Shown here: positions 43,223-52,227 of the stretch, in pieces
Position numbering within the stretch: position 1 is the first letter of the stretch
Layout of the letters: each line of letters starts with the position of its first letter
Source: DSOI01 sp041394885
GTDB taxonomy: Bacteria; Acidobacteriota; Terriglobia; Bryobacterales; Bryobacteraceae
Assembly: GCA_041394885.1 (NCBI GenBank)
Contig: JAWKHI010000031.1
Location: 1-64,000, forward strand
DNA length: 64,000 nt
Reading direction: 5' to 3'
The notes under the pieces: model-generated
What the model was told of the DNA's origin: nothing
The model's input: only the letters and a program-made list of their open reading frames with translations
The model's database searches: none
Translations under genes and position numbers: made by a program

Positions 43223-44022
43223 TCGCCCGAAGACCAGGCCACGCGAAACTCCGGATACAGCGTCAGCCCGCCGCACGCAAAGATCGTTTGCCCGGTGATG
43301 TAGGATGCCTCGTCGGAGGCGAGAAACGCGAACACCGACGCGATTTCTTCCGGAGCGCCCGCTCGCGACATCGGGATGTGGCTCTCCACGTCCGCCTTCG
43401 CCTTCGGGTTATCGATCCACGCCTTGTTGATCGGCGTGACAATCGCGCCCGGCCCCACCGCGTTTACGCGGATGCCGCGGTCGGCGTACTCGAGCGCGAG
43501 CGACTTAGTCAGATTCTCCATCCCGCCCTTGGTGATCGAATAGCTCAGGTACTTCGGCTTCGGGATGATTTCATGCACGCTCGAGTTGTTGAGAATCACG
43601 CCGCCGCCGGGCCGTCCAAGGAAATGGCGGATCGCCGCGCGGGCGCAAAGAAACGGTCCGCGCAGGTTCACGCCCAGAATGCGATCGAAATCGGCGGCTT
43701 CGATCTCATGGCTCGGGCACGCCTTCTGGATGCCCGCGTTGTTGACGAGAATGTCGAGACCGCCGAATGCGTCCGCCACGCTCGACACCATGCGTTCCAC
43801 CTCGTCCTCGCGCGACACGTCGGCTTGCACGATCATGTCTTTCCCGCTTCCGTTTACCCGCGCCGCCTGCGCCATCACCATCGTTGCTTCCGCCTGTTCG
43901 GCGCCGCTTCGATAGTTGATGGCCACGTTGGCGCCCTCGGCCGCGAAACGGATCGCGATCGCCTGTCCGATCCCACTCGATGCTCCCGTGATCAGAGCGT
44001 TCTTGCCTTTGAGTCTTTCCAT
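43219..44022 (-). CDS. SDR, glucose 1-dehydrogenase-like
   Basis: 267 residues from ATG 44022. TGASSGIGQAIAIRFAAEGA, VNNAGIQKACPSHEIEAADF, active site NNSSVHEIIPKPKYLSYSI-TKGGM and AVGPGAIVTPINKAW closely resemble glucose 1-dehydrogenases of the SDR family. It is divergent from the GH63 glucosidase gene, so released glucose is a reasonable substrate. This is an inference from context. Confidence 0.88.
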   Translation of the reverse strand: MERLKGKNALITGASSGIGQAIAIRFAAEGANVAINYRSGAEQAEATMVMAQAARVNGSGKDMIVQADVSREDEVERMVSSVADAFGGLDILVNNAGIQKACPSHEIEAADFDRILGVNLRGPFLCARAAIRHFLGRPGGGVILNNSSVHEIIPKPKYLSYSITKGGMENLTKSLALEYADRGIRVNAVGPGAIVTPINKAWIDNPKAKADVESHIPMSRAGAPEEIASVFAFLASDEASYITGQTIFACGGLTLYPEFRVAWSSGE

Positions 44023-44046
44023 TGGGTTCCTTTCGACAACTCGATA

Positions 44047-44119
44047 ATCCTGCGCCAGGCGGTCTTTATTCCATTCCTTTTTCGCCCGCGCCGGGAATAT
44101 CGTTCTTCCCGCGCAGGAT
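44047..44119. promoter_or_regulatory. Inverted repeat in divergent SDR/glucosidase promoter region
   Basis: atcctgcgc (44047-44055) and gcgcaggat (44111-44119) are exact inverted copies 55 bases apart in the 119-base gap between divergent genes. A regulator bridging both promoters is possible. Chance occurrence cannot be excluded at this GC content. Confidence 0.3.
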
Positions 44120-44141
44120 ACCGTAGGCGGACGACAACGAC

Positions 44142-46763
44142 ATGAACGCCGAACAACAAAGACTACTCGAAGCCGGACAGCGCACCGCCCACTGGCGCCG
44201 CTGGGGACCTTACTTGAGCGAGCGCGCCTGGGGAACCGTCCGGGAGGACTACAGCGAACACGGCACCGCATGGGAACATGTGCCGCATGACTGGGCGCGA
44301 TCCAAGGCCTACCGGTGGAACGAGGACGGCCTCGGCGGCATTTGCGACCGCCACCAGCGCATCTGCTTCGCCCTTGCCCTTTGGAATGGCCGCGATCCTA
44401 TCTTGAAGGAGCGTATCTTCGGCCTCACCGGCAACGAAGGCAACCATGGGGAAGATGCGAAGGAATGCTACTACTATCTGGACTCCACGCCGACCCATTC
44501 CTACATGAAGTTCCTCTACAAATACCCGCAGCGTGAATTCCCCTACGCTGCGCTGGTCGCCGAGAATCAACGTCGCGGCCGCGGCGATCGCGAATATGAG
44601 CTCGCCGACACCGGTGTCTTTCACGAGAATCGCTACTTCGATGTCACCGTCGAGTACGCCAAGGCCAGCCCGGACGATATCCTGATCCGGATCACCGCCG
44701 CCAATCGAGGTCCGGACGCCGCCACCATTCACCTGCTGCCCACGGTCTGGTTTCGAAACACGTGGTCCTGGGGTCACGGTTCGCCCAAGCCTGCCATGTG
44801 GCTGGCAGGCCACTCCATCGAGATCGACGAACCCAAATACGGGAAGCGATGGCTGGCTTTCGCCGAAGAGCCCGAACCTCTCTTCACCGAGAACGAAACG
44901 AACTTCCGCCGTCTGTACGGCGGAGACGGAGGCCAGTTCGTCAAGGACGGCATCCACGACCGCGTCATTCACAACCAGGACTCGGTCAATCCAGCCAATA
45001 TTGGCACCAAAGCCGCGCTCTGGTATCGGCACGAAGTGCCTCCGGGCGGCGAAGCCACGGTCCTGCTCCGGTTGTCGGACCAGCCTCCCTCGAGCGCCGC
45101 GCTCGGTCCCGAATACGCCGCGATCTTCGACCGCCGGGTTCGCGAAGCCGGCGAGTTCTACCGGACGGTGATCCCCGCCGATCTCTCCGCGGACGCTCAA
45201 AACGTCATGCGACAGGCGTTCGCCGGTCTGCTGTGGTCCAAGCAGTTCTATCACTACGTGGTGCGTGATTGGCTCTCTGGCGACCCGGCCGGCCCCCCGC
45301 CGCCCGAGCCGCGCCGCAACGGCCGGAACGCGGAGTGGAATCACCTCTACAACTCCGACGTCATTTCCATGCCCGACAAATGGGAATACCCTTGGTACGC
45401 CGCCTGGGACCTCGCCTTTCATTGCGTCCCCCTCGCCCTGGTGGATCCCGAGTTCGCCAAGGACCAGCTCCTGTTGATGACGCGGGAGTGGTACATGCAC
45501 CCCAACGGGCAGCTCCCGGCCTACGAGTGGGCCTTCGGCGACGTCAATCCGCCCGTGCACGCCTGGGCCGCCTGGCGTGTCTATAAGATCGAAAAGAAAC
45601 GCTGCGGAAAAGGTGACCGCGCCTTCCTGGAACGTATCTTTCATAAGTTACTGCTCAACTTCACGTGGTGGGTGAATCGTAAGGATACGGAAGGGCGCAA
45701 CGTCTTTCAGGGAGGGTTTCTCGGTCTCGATAACATCGGTGTGTTCGATCGCTCCGCGCCGCTTCCCACCGGTGGACACATCGAACAGGCCGACGGTACC
45801 GGCTGGATGGCGATGTATTGCCTCAACCTGCTGGCCATCGCGCTCGAACTTGCTTCGGAAGATCCTACCTACGAAGACGTCGCCAGTAAGTTCTGGGAGC
45901 ACTTCCTCTACATCGCCCACGCCATCAATCATCTCGGCGAAGGCGACGCCGCGCTCTGGGATGAGCACGACGGGTTTTTCTATGACCTGCTTCACCTCCC
46001 CGGAGGCAGCCATGCCTCCCTAAAAACGCGTTCCATGGTCGGTCTCATTCCCTTGTTCGCCGTCGAGACGCTCGAGCCCGCGTTGCTCGAAAAACTGCCC
46101 GGCTTCCGGCGGCGTCTGGATTGGTTCGTTCACAACCGGCGGGATCTCACCGCCAATGTCGCGTGCATGAAGTCGCCTGGCGCCGGGGAAAGGCGCCTGC
46201 TTTCCATCGTCAGCGCGGATCAACTGCGCCGTGTCCTGCGTGTCATGCTCGACGAAAGCGAGTTCCTCTCTCCGTTCGGCGTCCGTGCCCTTTCCCGCGT
46301 TCACAAGGACCAGCCCTACGTGTTCGCCGTCAACGGCCATCAACACACCGTGGCCTATGAGCCGGCCGAGTCCAGCACCGGCCTGTTCGGCGGCAACTCC
46401 AATTGGCGCGGACCCATCTGGTTCCCGGTGAACTACCTCCTGATCGAGTCCATCCAGAAGTTCCATCACTACTTCGGTCCGGATTTCCTCGTCGAATGCC
46501 CAACCGGTTCTGGAGTCTGGATGAACCTCGAGCAGGTGGCGGCGGAGCTCTCGCGGCGGCTGTCCGGCATCTTTCTCCCGGACGATTCCGGAGCCCGACC
46601 CGTGCATGGCGGCCAGCCGCGCTATCGTGACGATCCGCACTGGCGCGACCTCGTCTTGTTCTACGAGTATTTTCACGGCGACGACGGATCCGGCGTCGGC
46701 GCCAGCCATCAAACCGGCTGGACCGGTCTGGTGGCCAAAATGCTTCAGCAAAGCGGAGAGTAG
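44142..46763 (+). CDS. GH63-family glucosidase
   Basis: 873 residues, typical of bacterial GH63-like glucosidases. Readable parts are WGPYLSERAWGTVREDYSEH, a beta-sandwich N-domain, and the (alpha/alpha)6 barrel. The barrel contains HLYNSDVISMPDKWEYPWYA, WDLAFHCVPLALVDPEFAKD, VNPPVHAWAAWRVYKIEKKR and GGNSNWRGPIWFPVNYLLIE. The enzymes cleave alpha-glucosidic bonds in an inverting manner, with Asp/Glu acids in the barrel. No signal peptide, so cytoplasmic. It is followed after two bases by the debranching-type enzyme, and probably both work on glycogen, trehalose-like or glucosylglycerate-type substrates. Confidence 0.9.
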   Translation: MNAEQQRLLEAGQRTAHWRRWGPYLSERAWGTVREDYSEHGTAWEHVPHDWARSKAYRWNEDGLGGICDRHQRICFALALWNGRDPILKERIFGLTGNEGNHGEDAKECYYYLDSTPTHSYMKFLYKYPQREFPYAALVAENQRRGRGDREYELADTGVFHENRYFDVTVEYAKASPDDILIRITAANRGPDAATIHLLPTVWFRNTWSWGHGSPKPAMWLAGHSIEIDEPKYGKRWLAFAEEPEPLFTENETNFRRLYGGDGGQFVKDGIHDRVIHNQDSVNPANIGTKAALWYRHEVPPGGEATVLLRLSDQPPSSAALGPEYAAIFDRRVREAGEFYRTVIPADLSADAQNVMRQAFAGLLWSKQFYHYVVRDWLSGDPAGPPPPEPRRNGRNAEWNHLYNSDVISMPDKWEYPWYAAWDLAFHCVPLALVDPEFAKDQLLLMTREWYMHPNGQLPAYEWAFGDVNPPVHAWAAWRVYKIEKKRCGKGDRAFLERIFHKLLLNFTWWVNRKDTEGRNVFQGGFLGLDNIGVFDRSAPLPTGGHIEQADGTGWMAMYCLNLLAIALELASEDPTYEDVASKFWEHFLYIAHAINHLGEGDAALWDEHDGFFYDLLHLPGGSHASLKTRSMVGLIPLFAVETLEPALLEKLPGFRRRLDWFVHNRRDLTANVACMKSPGAGERRLLSIVSADQLRRVLRVMLDESEFLSPFGVRALSRVHKDQPYVFAVNGHQHTVAYEPAESSTGLFGGNSNWRGPIWFPVNYLLIESIQKFHHYFGPDFLVECPTGSGVWMNLEQVAAELSRRLSGIFLPDDSGARPVHGGQPRYRDDPHWRDLVLFYEYFHGDDGSGVGASHQTGWTGLVAKMLQQSGE

Positions 46764-46765
46764 TC

Positions 46766-48826
46766 ATGCCGGCGGCCCATCCATCGTTGCGCGAATATAC
46801 AATCAGAGAAGGCACGGAGGAACAACGTCCCATGTCCGGACAACTCGTCAGTTTCGGGGCCGCGATCTGCCAGGATCTCGAGCAGGCCCGCCGCCGGGAG
46901 TGGCTGGAGACCAACGGACTCGGCGGCTTCGCCTGTTCCACCATCGCCGGCCTGAACACCCGGCGCTATCACGGGCTCCTCACTCCCGCGCTCCAGCCGC
47001 CCGGTGGGCGCATGTTGCTGTTGTCGAAAATGGAAGAGACGCTCGTGCTCGACGGGCTGCGTCATGACCTGGGTGTCAACGAGTATCCCGGCGCCGTCCA
47101 TCCGCGGGGCTATCGCAACCTCGCCGCCTTTCGGCTCGATCCCTATCCGGTCTTCACCTGGCGCATAGACAACGTGGAACTCGAGAAGCGCCTCTTTCTC
47201 GTTCACGGCGAGGACACCGTGGTGATCGAATATACGCTGCGCGGCGCTTCGAGCCGAGCCCATCTCGAGTTGCGGCCGCTGCTCGCTTTTCGCGACTACC
47301 ACTCGATCACACGCGCCAATGACTCGATTCGACGCCATGTCGACAGCGCCGCCGGCGTCGTCTCCGTTCGCCCCTACGACGGCCTCCCCGCTTTGCATTT
47401 CGCCCATCATGGCGAGGTGACCGTCACCGGCGATTGGTATTTCTATTTTCAATACGCGATGGAACGCGAGCGCGGGCTGGATTCCGAAGAGGATCTCTTC
47501 CAGCCCTTCGTCCTCCACTACGATCTCGACGAAACGCACCCCAACGCCGTGGTGATCGCCTCCACCGATAACGCCCGCCGCGCCGCCGACGCTCCCCTCT
47601 TGCGCGATCGCGAAGAACGGCGCCGCCGCGATCTCACCGTGGACGCCGTCGATTCCCTCGACGCCGCACTGCGGCTCGCCGCGGACCAGTTCATCGTTCG
47701 CCGCGGCGACGGTTACAGCGTGATCGCCGGCTATCCCTGGTTCACCGATTGGGGGCGCGACACCATGATCGCGCTACCGGGGCTTACACTCACCACCGGC
47801 CGCCACGGCGTCGCTCGCGGCATCCTGGCCGCGTTCGCCGAAAACATCGACATGGGCATGCTGCCCAACCGCTTCCCCGACGCCGGAGAGACGCCCGAAT
47901 ACAACACCGCCGACGCCACTCTCTGGTATTTCGAGGCCATACGCGCCTACCTCGAATCCACCCGCGACGAAGCCTTCGTCCTCGGCCTGTTCCCCAAGCT
48001 GCGCGACATCGTCGAGTGGCACTTGCGCGGCACGCGCTACGGCATCGCGGCCACCGCCGACGGTCTGCTGCGTTGCGGCGTACCGGGCGTCCAGCTTACC
48101 TGGATGGATGCCAAGATCGACGATTGGGTGGTCACCCCGCGCACCGGGTGCCCCGTGGAGATTCAGGCTCTCTGGTACAACGCACTTCGCGTCGCCGAAG
48201 ACCTCTCCATCCGCGCCGGCGACGCGGAATTCGCCTCGCTGTGCCGTTCCACCGCCGACAACGCCCGCGACAGTTTCAACAAGGTGTTCTGGAACTCGGG
48301 CGCCGGCTATCTGGCCGACGTAGTGGAAGGTAATGAGCGGGATTTCACACTGCGGCCCAACCAGATCATCGCCGTCAGCCTCCCCCATTCGATGCTCGAT
48401 CCCGGCCCCGCCCGCAGCGTGGTGGAGGCCGTCCGCCGCCAACTGCTCACGCCCATGGGCCTCCGCACCCTCCCCGAGCGCGACCCCTCCTATCGCCCCC
48501 GCTACGAAGGCGGCGTTTGGGAGCGCGATTCCGCCTATCATCAGGGCACCGTTTGGCCCTGGCTGATCGGGCCGTTTGTCGACGCTTGGCTCCGCACCGG
48601 CGGCGATCCCGTCTTCGCCCGCGAGTGCCTCGACGCGTTTCGCGATCATCTCTGCGATGCGGGCCTCGGACAGATCTCCGAGATCGCCGACGCCGCGGCG
48701 CCGCATACCCCGCGCGGCTGCTTCGCCCAAGCCTGGAGCGTCGCCGAAATCCTGCGCGCACGGCATCGGCTCGCCGCGGAGTCCCTTCCGGAGCCGCCCA
48801 AGGCTGCCGTCGCCAAGGCCTGTTGA
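46766..48826 (+). CDS. Glycogen-debranching-enzyme-like protein (amylo-alpha-1,6-glucosidase)
   Basis: 686 residues from ATG 46766; an in-frame ATG at 46832 (MSGQLVSFGAAICQDLEQ) may be the real start. The N-terminal bacterial GDE domain carries REWLETNGLGGFACSTIAGL and NTRRYHGLLTPALQP. The C-terminal GH133-like barrel carries VIAGYPWFTDWGRDTMIALP, NRFPDAGETPEYNTADATLW, LTWMDAKIDDWVVTPRTGCP and AYHQGTVWPWLIGPFVDAWL. It removes alpha-1,6-linked glucose at branch points. Partner of the preceding glucosidase. Confidence 0.9.
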   Translation: MPAAHPSLREYTIREGTEEQRPMSGQLVSFGAAICQDLEQARRREWLETNGLGGFACSTIAGLNTRRYHGLLTPALQPPGGRMLLLSKMEETLVLDGLRHDLGVNEYPGAVHPRGYRNLAAFRLDPYPVFTWRIDNVELEKRLFLVHGEDTVVIEYTLRGASSRAHLELRPLLAFRDYHSITRANDSIRRHVDSAAGVVSVRPYDGLPALHFAHHGEVTVTGDWYFYFQYAMERERGLDSEEDLFQPFVLHYDLDETHPNAVVIASTDNARRAADAPLLRDREERRRRDLTVDAVDSLDAALRLAADQFIVRRGDGYSVIAGYPWFTDWGRDTMIALPGLTLTTGRHGVARGILAAFAENIDMGMLPNRFPDAGETPEYNTADATLWYFEAIRAYLESTRDEAFVLGLFPKLRDIVEWHLRGTRYGIAATADGLLRCGVPGVQLTWMDAKIDDWVVTPRTGCPVEIQALWYNALRVAEDLSIRAGDAEFASLCRSTADNARDSFNKVFWNSGAGYLADVVEGNERDFTLRPNQIIAVSLPHSMLDPGPARSVVEAVRRQLLTPMGLRTLPERDPSYRPRYEGGVWERDSAYHQGTVWPWLIGPFVDAWLRTGGDPVFARECLDAFRDHLCDAGLGQISEIADAAAPHTPRGCFAQAWSVAEILRARHRLAAESLPEPPKAAVAKAC

Positions 48827-48888
48827 CATGGCCTTCCTGGATCGCCTACCCTTGCCGGGGTAAACGTCACAATCCCCAAGGAGGCTAC

Positions 48889-49362
48889 ATGCCGCTCGAA
48901 ATCCGCGAACTGAACATCAAGGCCAATATCAACGATGGCAAAACAGCCGGAGTGGTGGAGAAATTGGCAATCGAGGTGGCAAATCTCGGCAAGCTCGTCG
49001 CGGCTCTCCAGAGCGCGGTGGAGGTGAAACCCACCGGCGACGTAGTTATTACCGCGAAGGATTTGTCAGTGGCCGCCGCGGGCCGTATCGCAGTGCGGAC
49101 CGCGACCACGCTCGCCGTGAGGGCGGACACCGGCATCGCGGTCGACACTTCCAATGCGGTCATCAACTGCGGTGGCAACTTCCAGGTGTCGGCCACGGGC
49201 AAAGTCAACCTCAACGGCAGGACCGAGGCCTCGATTTCGAGCGGCACCGCGTCCGTAGTCTTGAAGGGCAACGGAAGCGTGACGATCTCCGGCGGAAGCA
49301 CGATCGACATCAAGTCCGCCTCGATGGTCAACATCAAGGGCAGCAAGGTCTTGACGAACTGA
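48889..49362 (+). CDS. DUF5908-like N-terminus fused to VgrG-tip-like beta-helix
   Basis: 157 residues with a strong aaggagg seven bases before the ATG. Residues 1-50 (MPLEIRELNIKANINDGKTA) resemble DUF5908, a small domain found in contractile-injection and tail-like loci. Residues 55-157 are a regular beta-helix (GDVVITAKDLSVAAAGRIAV, NAVINCGGNFQVSATGKVNL, GNGSVTISGGSTIDIKSASM, VNIKGSKVLTN), as in VgrG or phage spike C-termini. No sheath, tube, baseplate or effector gene lies within this window. Either an orphan spike or an unrelated beta-helix protein. The fold is clear, the function inferred. Confidence 0.65.
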   Translation: MPLEIRELNIKANINDGKTAGVVEKLAIEVANLGKLVAALQSAVEVKPTGDVVITAKDLSVAAAGRIAVRTATTLAVRADTGIAVDTSNAVINCGGNFQVSATGKVNLNGRTEASISSGTASVVLKGNGSVTISGGSTIDIKSASMVNIKGSKVLTN

Positions 49363-49383
49363 AGAGCCGGCGGCGGCTGGGGC

Positions 49384-49818
49384 TCACCGGTAAAACGGCT
49401 GCCAGGTAATCCATCGCGGACCGTAATGCGGCTCCGCTCGCCCATGCTCGAGCGCGCCCAGGTCCGGCGCCTTTCCCGTAAACCCGTCGTTGATCGTCGG
49501 CAGGACCACGCCGGCGTCGATCGCCTTCGAGTTCGCTTTCAACCGGAAGTTCAGGTCCATCGCATGGTAGACGCGATGACGGTGGGCCGGGTCCGGCGGC
49601 GTGAGGTTCTCGAAGATGTCGTAGTCCACCTCCACGCCGTGCGCCTCTTGCCCCGTCGCCTTCTGGAACTCGGCGAGCGTTGCAAAGTTCCGCCAGTCGG
49701 ATTGGTCCGCATCGTAGGCGGTTTTTCCCGGCGCCGGAGCAAGCCAGGCATACTGCTTGCTCACGTTGCGGTTGGGACGGAAGCCGTCATAGTCACTGCT
49801 ATAGTTGGCGGTCGCATT
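49384..49818 (-). pseudogene. 3' fragment of secreted right-handed beta-helix protein
   Basis: On the minus strand NATANYSSDYDGFRPNRNVS leads into KQYAWLAPAPGKTAYDADQS, then FENLTPPDPAHRHRVYHAMD, LKANSKAIDAGVVLPTINDG and GKAPDLGALEHGRAEPHYGP to the stop. This is the typical C-terminus of pectate-lyase-like/NosD beta-helix proteins (DAG-x-x-LP then APDLGAxE). The 5' part is at 50758-51465. The IS21 remnant lies between, and the middle of the gene is lost. Confidence 0.8.
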
Positions 49819-50508
49819 TCGCCGGATCCCAGTAACAGGGTTTACTGACTCCGGCCTTCCACTGATCGGGAACGAGCAGCTTTGTGACTCCGCCGAAGAA
49901 GGTGAGCATTCGCGTGTGAGAGGCGATCCAGTCGGGCAGGCTGCGCGTCCAAGTGGCTTCGGCGTAGGTGTAGTTACTGGCGCCGAGCACGGCCACGAAT
50001 AGGTAGGCGTGGCGTGTCTGGCCGGTAGCCGGATCGAGTACGCCGACGGTGTCGCCGGCGTGGTCGACGAAAATCTTCTCGCCGGCGCGGTGTTCCTGCC
50101 GCATCACCACGCCGAGATGCCGGGCCCATTCGCGATATTGTTCGCAGAACCAACTGTAGTTGACGCCGTCCGGATTCTGTTCCTTGAACTCCTCCCAAAC
50201 CAGTTGCAGGGTGACGTTGCGATTCGATTTCAGCTCCTTGTGGATATGGATGAAGTCGGGTTTTGGCCTAGGTTGGTCCGGCGCAGTGGCCGGCTGCGAT
50301 GGGAACAATAGCTGCTCCAGTTGGGTGTCGTCGAGGGGATCCGGCAAAGGCCAGGTGAGGTTGCGGCTGCGGCCCGTTCCAGGTACCGCTGGACGGTGCC
50401 TTTGCCGATATGACAAACGCCGGCGATCTGGCGTTCGCTGAGTTGGGCTTCATGGTGAAGCCGGAGGACTTCTTTGATCTTGCGCATCGGTAATCTTCTT
50501 TCCGGCAC
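49799..50508 (-). pseudogene. istA: IS21-family transposase IstA, truncated and frameshifted
   Basis: The N-terminal helix-turn-helix reads MRKIKEVLRLHHEAQLSERQ, then IAGVCHIGKGTVQRYLERA. A frameshift near 50370 follows. The rest reads LTWPLPDPLDDTQLEQLLFP, DFIHIHKELKSNRNVTLQLV, and DDE-domain starts KIFVDHAGDTVGVLDPATGQ and VAVLGASNYTYAEATWT. It ends DQWKAGVSKPCYWDP and then hits the host gene. The remaining DDE catalytic residues are gone, so it is inactive. Confidence 0.85.
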
Positions 50509-50757
50509 GTGATCTCCTTTCTCGATCAGGAGACCACCGCCTTTGGTGGATTACCCGCGCCAGCCCTCCTGGGCCGATCCATTCCGGTCAACCGGTTCAG
50601 TGTTCCGGTAAGTGGTCCACCGTTCCGGTTAACGGTCCGTCATTCCGGTCGGGGCCGGAAAGTGGACCGCTTCGCGGCGGAACGCTGGACCGCTTCCTAC
50701 CGGAATCGTGGACCGCTTCCCGGCGGAATCGGTGGACCACTTCGACCGGAATACACA
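49819..50757 (-). mobile_element. IS21-family element remnant inserted in beta-helix gene
   Basis: The element starts on the minus strand at about 50757 (TGTGTATTCCGG), directly after the beta-helix reading frame (GAGDGEA). It carries four end repeats, then the 5' two-thirds of istA, and stops abruptly near 49820 where host gene sequence resumes. The rest of istA, istB and the right end are missing, together with the centre of the host gene. This indicates an insertion followed by a deletion that removed one end. Confidence 0.8.
50662..50757 (-). repeat. Four tandem end repeats of the IS21-family element
   Basis: Forward-strand units of 22-26 bases, beginning gtggaccgcttc or a close variant and ending in cggaa plus one or two bases, lie at 50662-50683, 50684-50707, 50708-50731 and 50732-50757. 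Inverted relatives (ttccggtaagtggtccac) lie at about 50602-50628. IS21 elements are known for multiple terminal repeats that serve as transposase sites. Confidence 0.7.
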
Positions 50758-51465
50758 GATCGCTTCGCCGTCGCCCGCCCCCTTGATCGTGATCGGCTTC
50801 TCGGCTGTTCCCTTCAGCGATAGTGACCACGATCCGGTGAACGGCGCGCTCAAAGGATCCACATAGTTCAGCCGTTCCGGCCGGTACAAACCCGCGTGCA
50901 CCAGAATGGTGTCGCCCGGCTGGGCCTTCTTCATTCGCACCGCGGTCCAGTCACCGCGGCCCTCGCCGTAATAGGCGGCCTTGATCCCGATGAAGCTCGG
51001 CTCTTCCCGCGGACCCTGATGGTCCGGCGGGTAGACATGCAGAACGCGTCCGCCGGCGTAGGGCTTCGGTTCGCTCCGTGTGGCCACCGTGACGCGCTGC
51101 TGCGCCTGTCCGCTCACGCCGTCCGGATCGCGCAGCGTGAATTCACATTCGTAGCTGGTGGCCGGCTCCAGGTTCAGGATGCTGCCCGCGAAGCCTTCCG
51201 GCACCGTATAGGTCATGCTCTCGCGATCCCTGTATACGCGCTCGCCCCCGACGCGCAGCAGCGGCAATCCGGGGCGCCATGTCGAGTCGCCGGCCTTGCG
51301 GAAGCGGACGTCGACCACCGCGTTCCGGTTCGCGTCGCCTTCGATCGTCCACTCGAATCCGAGATTGAGCAGCGTCGGATGTTCAACGTGGAAACGGCCG
51401 GCTACGGCGCCATTTTGTGCTTGCAGCGTGAAACCGGTGAACAGAAGCAATGTGGCAATTCGCAT
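50758..51465 (-). pseudogene. 5' fragment of secreted right-handed beta-helix protein
   Basis: Starts at ATG 51465 with a signal peptide (MRIATLLLFTGFTLQAQ). A fibronectin-like domain follows (LLNLGFEWTIEGDANRNAVV, NLEPATSYECEFTLRDPDGV). The beta-helix then begins (KKAQPGDTILVHAGLYRPER, SWSLSLKGTAEKPITIKGAG). Coding sequence of the host protein ends at GDGEA, where the IS21 end begins. The open frame runs on into the element to 50629 but is meaningless there. Confidence 0.82.
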
Positions 51466-51539
51466 GGTGAGGTTCTTGATGATCGTACCTCAAGCCGCGA
51501 GGCGGACAAGGTTTCGCCGCCACAACGGATCTGCCGGGC

Positions 51540-52160
51540 TTAGCCGGCGGCGCCGCTGGCGGCCTTGTTCGGTTCCCACAGCACTTCGTCGCCGCCCACC
51601 GCCTTCACCGCCCAGCGGCTGAATACGAACAGGGCGTCCGACAGCCGGTTCAGGTAGCGGATCGCTTCGCCGGGCACTTCCTCGGCCCGCGCCAAAGCCA
51701 CCGCGATCCGTTCGGCGCGGCGGCATATCGTCCGCGCGGCGTGGAGCTCCGCATTGAGGCGCGAACCACCGGGAAGCACGAATGACCGCAGAGGTGTCAG
51801 TTCGTCGTTCATCGCGTCGATCTCGGTCTCGAGCTGGACCACTTCCGCTTCGGTCACGCGCGGCTGCTTCGGATGCACATCGGCCGGCAGCGTGGCGAGG
51901 ATGGACCCGAGGTTGAACAACTCATGCTGCACACGAAGCAGAATCGCCGCCAACGCCACCGTCCCCGGCGCGGCCAGCGCCGATTCCCGCGCCATCCCCA
52001 GGAACGCGTTCAGCTCATCCACCGTGCCGTAGCACTCGATGCGAAGAGCATCCTTGGCCACGCGCTGGCCGCCCACCAGTGACGTGTCGCCGCTGTCGCC
52101 GCGCTTGGTGTAGATGCGGTTCAGGGCCACGTGAGGGTCGTGATAGGTGGGGTCCGCCAT
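51540..52160 (-). CDS. ATP:cob(I)alamin adenosyltransferase, PduO type
   Basis: 206 residues from ATG 52160 (MADPTYHDPHVALNRIYTKR). The ATP-binding N-terminal motif TKRGDSGDTSLVGGQRVAKD and YGTVDELNAFLGMARES are those of PduO/MMAB. The C-terminal CRRAERIAVALARAEE and YLNRLSDALFVFSRW helices complete the trimeric five-helix bundle. The enzyme makes adenosylcobalamin, the cofactor of methylmalonyl-CoA mutase, whose gene is divergent 67 bases away. Confidence 0.93.
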   Translation of the reverse strand: MADPTYHDPHVALNRIYTKRGDSGDTSLVGGQRVAKDALRIECYGTVDELNAFLGMARESALAAPGTVALAAILLRVQHELFNLGSILATLPADVHPKQPRVTEAEVVQLETEIDAMNDELTPLRSFVLPGGSRLNAELHAARTICRRAERIAVALARAEEVPGEAIRYLNRLSDALFVFSRWAVKAVGGDEVLWEPNKAASGAAG

Positions 52161-52227
52161 TTGGTTCTCTACCAGGATGGCACGGCCGCTCGGCAAGCGG
52201 CGCGGAGTGGGATGATGTTGGTGAGCG

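Noticed and set aside
50602..50757. CRISPR array
   Set aside because: The repeats are contiguous 22-26-base units without spacers and coincide with the end of an IS21-type element.
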